A stretch of DNA of 64,000 nt from Strobilurus pachycystidiatus. Its lineage: Eukaryota > Basidiomycota > Agaricomycetes > Agaricales > Physalacriaceae. The stretch spans positions 248,001-312,000 of the forward strand of contig JAHLMK010000011.1 in assembly GCA_019915135.1 (NCBI GenBank). Direction: 5' to 3'. The position numbers and the translations under genes are program-made. The notes beneath the pieces are model-generated. The model saw nothing but the letters and a program-made list of their open reading frames with translations, was not told the DNA's origin and made no database searches. Of this stretch, positions 57,335 through 64,000 are shown in pieces (positions within the stretch are counted from its first letter, which is position 1; each line of letters starts with the position of its first letter).

Positions 57335-59131
57335 ATGGACACTGACCTCAAGTGCAACCGTCTGACATGCCGCAAGTCGTTGTCTGACAAGGCTGTTGTT
57401 GTGAGTGTCAACGTCCATCTCAAACTATCTGTATCTGAGCCGAATATGCCATCTTAGACGACTTGTGAGTGAAGACATGACTTGTGGGAGATTGACTGAT
57501 ATTCGCTGTGATAGGCTCGCATATATTCTGTGGTGCGTTGTTTTATTCCTGGGATGGCCTCGATTGCTGATACAGCGCAGTGGAATGCGCCAACGAGCTC
57601 TTCAATGCAGCTCGTCTCTGTCCAGGTAAGCCGACACAATCGGGCCCAAACCGCCCTCACCTACACCTTCAACAGCTTGCGAGGCATCCCTCACTGAACC
57701 GTCAGTATCATGGCACAGGATAATCGAGAGATTCTGCTGATGATCACGCTCAATTCAGAGACGACGTTGTGGTATGTTCCACGCGTCAATCTCTGCGCAA
57801 ATTAATCCAAGCACATCTAGGTGTGCTCCTTACACCCGACAAATGACTACAAGACGGTATGAACGCATATATTCCACCATCTCGCGCGTTCACCTACGTT
57901 GTACTACTAGTCCGTCCTTTCTGGCTTGGCACCCTCAACGATCCTCGAAATTTGTTCTCGCGCAATCTCATTTTGGCAGTATCAAATCTATCAAGAGAGG
58001 TCAGCCTCAAACGTCCCCCCATCCAGATATGCCATAACATCATCCCTGTTCCAGTTCCTTCCAGCAGGCCGTCGTACGCAATCTCACGGACAAACACACG
58101 CAATCGCAGAAACAGCTTGATAGCGTTGTTCGTGAAGGTATCTCGATGTCTTTGTGATGACAACGCAATTTCATTTACTCTAACCAGCGCATAGTGAAAT
58201 AGGACTCATGAATAATAAGATTGCCGGTAATCATGCGTGTTCGGGAATTCATTAACAGAGAACTGAACAAGTCAATTGTTAGAGCTCGAGCGCGATCTGG
58301 AAGTCGAGCGACGCAAAGTAAGGGAGCTCCAAGAAGGTTCAAGAGATCGAGATCGCGAATATCAGAAGCTGAAGGTGTGTTCCAGTTATCCACTCTGCTC
58401 GATACCTTGATCCATGCAATCTTACATTCAGGTCCAACACGACAAGATGAAACGCAAGGCTCTTCTCGGCGGAGTCCCGACCAGTGGTGGCGGCGGAGAG
58501 GAGTTGCAGAAATCAACCTCGTTTGAGGAGGGCCGGCAACGTGCGTTCGCGGCGAACGTGAATGGCATGAACGCGGGGGTGGGAATGCGGGCGGGTATCA
58601 GCAATAACAACGGCATGATGGGAGGGAACCTGAACGTGAACATGAATACGGGGATGGACGTGGGTGCCGTGGTAGGTGGTATGGAAGCAAATGGGGTAGG
58701 TGCCGACGCGTTTTGGCGTTCTCAGTTACCCGCTGATGCATTCATAGATTCAACGTACGCCTCTTGTTATGCGGCAGGCGCCCGGGCCATGGCCACGTCT
58801 TCAAGTTGCGGTGCAACAGACACCTATGCAAAGACAACCTGTGCAGATGCAGCAGGTGCCTCAGGGATACCGCTCTGGCAACGTTTCCGACAGTAGTAGT
58901 ACGCGGGAGGTTGAGAATATGCTAAGTAGTGGAAGCGCTGGTAGCACGGGGAGTGGTGGTCGGAGACGATCAGGCTGGGGACAGCAACCGCGGCAGGGGC
59001 AGCGCGGTTAGTGCTTGCTTTTGATCCTCGCGCTAATAAGCGAATGCTGACGTTCGTCATCAGTATTTCCGTCTGTCAGTGTTGCCAACGCAAAGCGTTC
59101 GGGGACGTTTAGGCCAGCAATGAACAGATGA
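57335..59131 (+). CDS. HEI10: HEI10/CCNB1IP1-type RING protein (meiotic crossover E3 ligase family)
   Basis: RING-coiled-coil protein whose orthologues mark meiotic crossover sites. Fourteen exons: 57335-57400, 57458-57464, 57515-57532, 57581-57625, 57676-57700, 57759-57771, 57821-57856, 57911-57999, 58055-58137, 58188-58226, 58283-58374, 58432-58695, 58748-59006, 59064-59131, total 367 residues. Spliced RING: MDTDLKCNRLTCRKSLSDKA, VVTTCSHIFCVECANELF and NAARLCPACEASLTEPDD. Then VVVCSLHPTNDYKTSVLSGL, TILEICSRAISFWQYQIYQE and a coiled coil (SSFQQAVVRNLTDK, KQLDSVVREAHSEIGLMNNK, AELERDLEVERRKVRELQE). The tail is Gly/Asn/Gln-rich and ends VANAKRSGTFRPAMNR. Every junction is GT-AG and keeps frame. 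The gene would be missed by most predictors because no exon in the RING exceeds 66 nt. Confidence 0.93.
57458..57464 (+). other. Seven-nucleotide micro-exon of HEI10
   Basis: ACGACTT flanked by ATCTTAG and GTGAGT. It supplies Thr-Thr and the first base of the Cys codon in VVTTCSHIFC, the conserved second zinc-ligand segment of the RING. Skipping it would shift frame and drop a ligand. Confidence 0.8.
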
Positions 59132-59275
59132 ATGGACTTTTGGAGATGTATCATACCTTCGCCTTTTGATTGTAGTTTGGGTCAGTGCATTGATGGTATT
59201 GTAAGTAATGCGAGAATAGTATAGCTACACAAAGCAAGATGCTACAATAATGTTAAGACTGCATACAATGTACAT

Positions 59276-60764
59276 CTACAACATGGCCACACCCAGTGCG
59301 AGCGGAATGGAACTGATACTGTTTGGGGGAATCATGCCGACTTCGGTCACGACAGCGGTAATACTGGTAGGAGGAGTAACATCGTACAAGGGGTTCAAGA
59401 TTTCCAAGAAAGGGTTCGCTTTGGGTTCGGAGGGTGAAAATTTGGCTGGCGCTACGATGATACTTAGTGAAGTAAGATCGGAAGAGTGCACGCGGCTTAC
59501 CTAGTTCGTTCTTGCCAAAGCCGTCAAGCATAACGTTCTCGCTATACTTGTACGTCTCACAGGAGACCACAACGGGTATCCCGTGTGCTTTGGCCATCAT
59601 CGCGACTATGGCGGTACCGGCGCGCGAATAGACGGCGCCGTTTGAGTGGAGGGAATGCGCGCCGAGGAAGACCGTTGAAGCCTCTGTGATGAGAGATGGG
59701 AGGGCGGAGAGGAGGGCATATGTGCAGGGTACGGGAGGGGTGACGGATGTCAAAGCTTTGAGTAAGGCCTTGCCTTCGTTCAGTGGTCGGGAGTCAATGA
59801 CGATTACTGAAAATCGCTTGCCCTCGGCATGCGCGTGTAAAAGAATTTTCTGAACGAGAGACGATCTAGGAAACATTAGTTGAGGAAGATAGCAAGGCTC
59901 GAAGCGTATGTACCTCGAAAATGTCAAGACAACATCGCCATTTTTTATTTTCTTTCCGGCCAAGTCCTGGATGACTTCGTCGGCAATGATGATACGATCC
60001 CGAATGTAATTGTCAATCTTTTGACAGAGCTCGTCTTTTGCCTATAACGAGATGAGAATTGTGGCGTATCGATTCGGAAGGATACACACGTCTTGTTCTG
60101 GTAGATCAATGTCTGATCCACTTATTTCCAACTTGAGTTGCCTGATAGCGTTCCCCATAGTGACAGACATGGGCCGTGCAGAGACAAGATACGTGATCTG
60201 AGGGGAGATGTAGGTCATGAGGTGACGGGCAAGGGTGTTATTGGGCGGAGTGATGTAATCCTGGATGACAGTTTTGAACGCGGTAAGAGTCGCAATGCAG
60301 CGCGCGTTGGCGCCGCATATTTTGAACTCGGAAAAGAGCAGGCCGAGCCGCACGATGGACGGGTGGATGTCCGTCGTGTCTTTCACGCCCGATCCCAGCG
60401 CCTTGGGCACGCCGAAATGCGAGAATATGCGCAATCCACGCGACTTGAGCCCGCTCGATGCATCGTCCATCGCCGCCGCCGTCGTCCCAGCATCCTTCGC
60501 AGCGGCCGATGCGTCCTTCGACTTGGCGGCGTCTGCTGCCTGTGGTTTCTTCTGTGGCGTCGCGGCGGATTTCGCCTTTGCCGCCGACGGCGCCGATGGC
60601 CCGCCTATCTGCTGCTTCTGCGCCAGTTTCGCGGCCCGTTGTTTCTCTTGAAGCTCTCTCCGTTCCGCTTTCGTCATTGATTTCTGCGATGGCTGGGTTT
60701 GCTGCGGTGGTGCTGGCTTTGAGCCGGATGGCGCGGATGGTTCTTTTATGATCGCTGCAGCCAT
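59276..60764 (-). CDS. GCD2: Translation initiation factor eIF2B subunit delta
   Basis: Regulatory subunit of the eIF2 guanine nucleotide exchange factor. The start (60762-60764) gives MAAAIIKEPSAPSGSKPAPP and a Lys/Ala/Gln-rich tail (KAERRELQEKQRAAKLAQKQ) usual for this subunit. Then IFSHFGVPKALGSGVKDTTD, IHPSIVRLGLLFSEFKICGA, NARCIATLTAFKTVIQDYIT, MTYISPQITYLVSARPMSVT and MGNAIRQLKLEISGSDIDLP. After introns: IIIADEVIQDLAGKKIKNGD, KRFSVIVIDSRPLNEGKALL, STVFLGAHSLHSNGAVYSRA, GTAIVAMMAKAHGIPVVVSC and KYSENVMLDGFGKNEL. The last intron (about 59458-59505) is followed by APAKFSPSEPKANPFLEILN, PLYDVTPPTSITAVVTEVGM and IPPNSISSIPLALGVAML, stop 59276-59278. Complete. Confidence 0.94.
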
Positions 60765-60997
60765 CGTGGTGGGCGGTGACAAGAGAGTCGGGGACGGCGG
60801 GAAGGAGGGAGAGCGAGGAGGGTGAATGAAGCCTGAGCTCGAGTCATACAGTTAACCGGCTGAGTCCCACGTGGCTCTGCTGCATTCGGCCCTTGCCATC
60901 ACCTGTAAACCTGTCCTCCAACCACGACGACGACCACGGACTCAACAACGCCTTGGACACTTTTATTATATTAATTCTCAGTTAATATCGATTTAAA
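60765..60997. promoter_or_regulatory. Short bidirectional promoter GCD2/RAT1
   Basis: Only 233 bases separate the two divergent start codons, so both promoters and 5' UTRs share it. An AT-rich run (TTTTATTATATTAATTCTC, about 60961-60979) precedes the RAT1 start and could serve as its core promoter. Both genes are constitutive housekeeping genes, so shared control is plausible. Confidence 0.5.
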
Positions 60998-63900
60998 ATG
61001 GTACGTCTTCTTCCTCTCCTCGACTTGCTGCTCTTCACGCTGGAACAGGGTGTTCCGGCGCTTTTTCGCTGGCTCAGCAAGAAATACCCGAAAATCAGTC
61101 AGTCTCCCTCCATGACCTGTGGAAAACGTCTCAATGTCCCTCTAGTCGACGCGGTTGTCGAGGAAGAGGTCACCGTGCGCGCCGACGGCGCTGGCGATGT
61201 CACTATTCCACTCAACATGGCGGATCCCAACCCCAACGGAATCGAATTCGACAATTTATATCTTGACATGAACGGCATTGTATGCCACACCGCTCTACTA
61301 TCGCTCCAGTCGCTCACGACCCCCTAGGTTCACCCTTGTACCCATCCGGAAGGAAAGGTATGCTCGACGTGTCCTTTTTGTCAAATCCTTCTGACTCTCC
61401 CTCGTCTAGCCCGCACCGGAAACCGAAGACGAAATGATGCTCGCCATCTTTGAATACACTGAGCGGGTCGTCAACATGATCCGCCCTCGTAAGCTATTGT
61501 TCATGGCTATCGGTCAGTTCATCTCGCACATATTAGCAGCCGAGCCCTCTGACCCTCTCCAGATGGCGTCGCACCACGAGCCAAGATGAACCAGCAGCGG
61601 TCGCGTCGCTTCCGTGCAGCGCAAGAAGCGAAAGACAAGGAGGAGGCACGCAAGGAATCCCTTCTGCTTTGGGAAGGTATGGGTAAAACCGTTACGGAAG
61701 AGGAAAAAGCCAAGAAAGCCTGGGACTCCAACGCCATCACTCCCGGTACCCCCTTCATGGCTCTCCTTGCGGCTTCTCTTCGCTACTGGGTCGTGCAAAA
61801 GATGAACACAGACGCCGGTTGGAAGAATGTTCGTGCTCATATTTTTCCATCCTGTGGCACTATAACTCTCCCATAGATTCAAGTCATTATTTCTGATGCT
61901 TCGGTTCCGGGTGAAGGTGAACATAAGATCATGGACTTCATTCGGCGCCAAAGAGTCAACCCTGGCCACGACCCGAATACCAAACATGTTATTTATGGTC
62001 TTGTGCGTTCTATCACTCTTCCACATTGATCCATGTTTACACATGCTCTAGGATGCTGATCTAATCATGCTTGCTCTAGCTACTCACGAACCTTTCTTCA
62101 AAGTTCTACGAGAGGATGTGTTTGCTGATGCGAATTCCACTGCTTGCCGGAAATGTGGCCAAGAAGGTCACTATGCCGCTCAATGTGTTGAATCGGACGA
62201 CGCAATACAGATGAGAGCCAAGGCTACCGTTGAAAAGCCGAAACCATTCATTTTCCTCGATGTCTCTACTCTGCGCGAATATCTCGAAGTGGAGCTTGAC
62301 GTCTCTCAATCCGCCTTTCCATTTGATTTTGAAAGAGCTCTAGATGACTGGGTACTGCTCATATTCTTTGTCGGGAACGATTTCCTCCCCCATCTCCCAT
62401 CCCTTGAGATTCGCGAAGGCGCCATTGATACACTGTTAAAGATATGGAAACAAGAACTGCCACGCATGGGTGGCTACTTGACAAACCACGGACAACTTGA
62501 GCTGGCTCGCGTTCAGATTATTCTTCAGGGACTTGCTAGTAGGGAAGACGAGATCTTCAGAAGGAGACGTGAAGGTCTGTCTGTTTGAGAATTATCAGAC
62601 TCGTAAGGTGCTGAACCACTTCTTCAGCCGAAAACCGCCAGGCGAGTAACTCGAAACGCCGCAGGATCGATAACGATATCTCTGTATCTACTGGTCCCAC
62701 TGCATCGTCTAATTCCTCGAATACATCATCTCGTCACCCCCTTCCACAACGTCCGAGCTCCAACTATGACTTTGCCGCAACTGCTGATTCTATGGGTCTT
62801 GGTGGACCACAGAATGCGCAGGCGCTCGAGAACGCCCCCGCTGCTCAGCAAGCTTTGGCTGGTTCAAACAGTGATGTTGTCGCGAACATCCGTGCGATCC
62901 GCATGGCAAATTTGAGTGCTGCTGAAGTGCTGAGAGCAGAACTGCAGGGTGCCGACAAAAAGCCTGTCAATACTTCCCTTCCCCCCAAACCACCATCGGG
63001 GACTATGACGCCCGATTTGTCGTCCTCCCTCCCCCCAAAGCCGCCCGTCACGACGAATTTGCCGTCGGCGACTCTTGATGCGTCGCCTATGAGTGCTGGT
63101 GGCAATACGCGGCCCGCTGCGGCACCCATTCAGACCGATGATGCTTCGAACGGTGATATGTCTATGGGTTCTGTTGATGACGCCTCTACTGCCGTGGATG
63201 AAGGCAGCGTCAGCTCCGCCGGCGTCAAGCGTAAGCTAGACGATGACGATGCAGAGAATGAAGGTGACGAGACTTTGCCTGACGAGGAAGAGGAGGGCGA
63301 TGCTGTTCCCACCCTGGCTCTCACGGTGAACGCAGATGGGACTGTCGAGCAAGAGGATAATGTCAAGTGCGTGGTTGATCCGAGGTACTTCCCTGATGAT
63401 TTATGGGAGTATGCGTATAGGTTGTGGGAGCCCGGATACAAAGATCGGTACTACAGACAAAAGTTCGGTGCTGAGCCCAACGATTTGGAGTTCAGGAAGA
63501 GGTCTGTTTCCCACATGTTTATTCCCGGGTTCTACTCACGACTGTATTTTCGTAGCGTCGCCAAGAGTTACGTGGAAGGAATGGCATGGGTATTAGGATA
63601 CTACTATCAAGGCGTACGATCTCCTTCATCTAATGTTCTATCCTCTCTGAATCCCACCCAGGCACCTTCGTGGCAATGGTATTATCCACACCACTTTGCA
63701 CCGTTCGCTGCAGACTTCACAGACGTCGAGAACATGGACATCCAGTTTGATCTCGGTCAACCATTCAACCCCTACGAACAGCTCATGGGTGTGTTTCCGG
63801 CTGCAAGGTACCTCTTTGACATACGTCTGTCACATTCATTGAGCTTTAACGACCTCACAGTAAGGTTCACATCCCAGAACCATTCCATTGCCTCATGACG

Positions 63901-64000
63901 GACGAGGACTCGCCGATCATTGACTTCTACCCCGAAACGTTCCAGATCGATATGAACGGAAAGAAGATGGCATGGCAAGGTGTTGCATTGCTGCCTTTCA
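60998..64000 (+). CDS. RAT1: 5'-3' exoribonuclease 2 (Rat1/Dhp1/Xrn2), 3' end outside window
   Basis: Nuclear exonuclease for transcription termination and rRNA maturation. Exon 1 codes only the ATG (60998-61000); after an intron comes [16 protein letters not shown]. Then [94 protein letters not shown] and [20 protein letters not shown] (catalytic acidic residues). A CCHC zinc knuckle [14 protein letters not shown] lies at about 62140-62180. Then [40 protein letters not shown], a long Ser/Pro linker with SKRRRIDND, and the Rat1-type block [10 protein letters not shown] to [36 protein letters not shown] and [13 protein letters not shown]. Open to the window edge; about the last 200-250 residues are missing. 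Confidence 0.95.

Noticed and set aside
59470..59500. AGATCGGAAGAGTGCAC resembles an Illumina adapter start
   Set aside because: Only about 12 bases match and they lie inside a regular GT-AG intron of the eIF2B-delta gene whose flanking exons join correctly; coincidence.

Overview
The window is nuclear DNA of a filamentous basidiomycete, most likely an Agaricomycete. Genes are dense, lie on both strands and are cut by many short GT-AG introns of about 45-60 bases. The proteins recognised are fungal (Sla1, Rat1, Sup35/eRF3, Nsp1, Sec7, Rtp1, a Kcs1-like kinase), and one large membrane-protein family (7353-8779) is one I know only from mushrooms. No viral genome, CRISPR array or bacterial operon was seen, and no tRNA or rRNA gene was recognised by eye. 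Start codons were checked to be ATG. Exon boundaries were worked out by hand from splice sites and family similarity.

Region 1 (1-8.8 kb) is accessory in character: a nitronate monooxygenase running off the left edge, an allantoate/nicotinate-type MFS permease, a decayed flavin-dependent halogenase, two stretches without a readable gene, and a lineage-specific membrane protein. It reads like the remains of a small specialised-metabolism neighbourhood.

Region 2 (8.9-35.4 kb) is mostly housekeeping: nucleoporin Nsp1, a RING-H2 protein, a PLP aminotransferase, a 14-3-3 protein convergent with deoxyhypusine synthase (with a relic tandem duplication of their facing 3' ends), fructose-1,6-bisphosphatase, an unrecognised charged protein, eRF3/Sup35 with an N-terminal PAM2 motif, Sla1, and the very long Sec7 ARF exchange factor.

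Region 3 (35.9-50.5 kb) holds two tandem secreted GH93-type glycosidases, a TRAPP subunit (Tca17/TRAPPC2L), Rtp1/TANGO6 and MTP18 in close tandem, an FHA-forkhead transcription factor with an overlapping upstream ORF, an intronless unrecognised nuclear protein, and about 1.65 kb with no gene.

Region 4 (50.5-64 kb) holds an inositol hexakisphosphate kinase, a gene-free interval with four copies of an unknown sequence arranged as nested inverted repeats, a CUE-like disordered protein, the meiotic HEI10/CCNB1IP1-type RING protein built from 14 exons (three of 7, 13 and 18 nt), eIF2B-delta, and, divergently, the 5'-3' exonuclease Rat1, which runs off the right edge.

Functionally the core genes cover membrane traffic (Sec7, Tca17, Sla1), translation (DHS, eRF3, eIF2B-delta), nuclear export and RNA decay (Nsp1, Rat1), central metabolism (FBPase, aminotransferase) and signalling (14-3-3, IP6K, forkhead). 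They do not form one pathway. The most unusual items are the inverted-repeat element, the 14-3-3/DHS duplication relic, the halogenase pseudogene and the HEI10 micro-exons.
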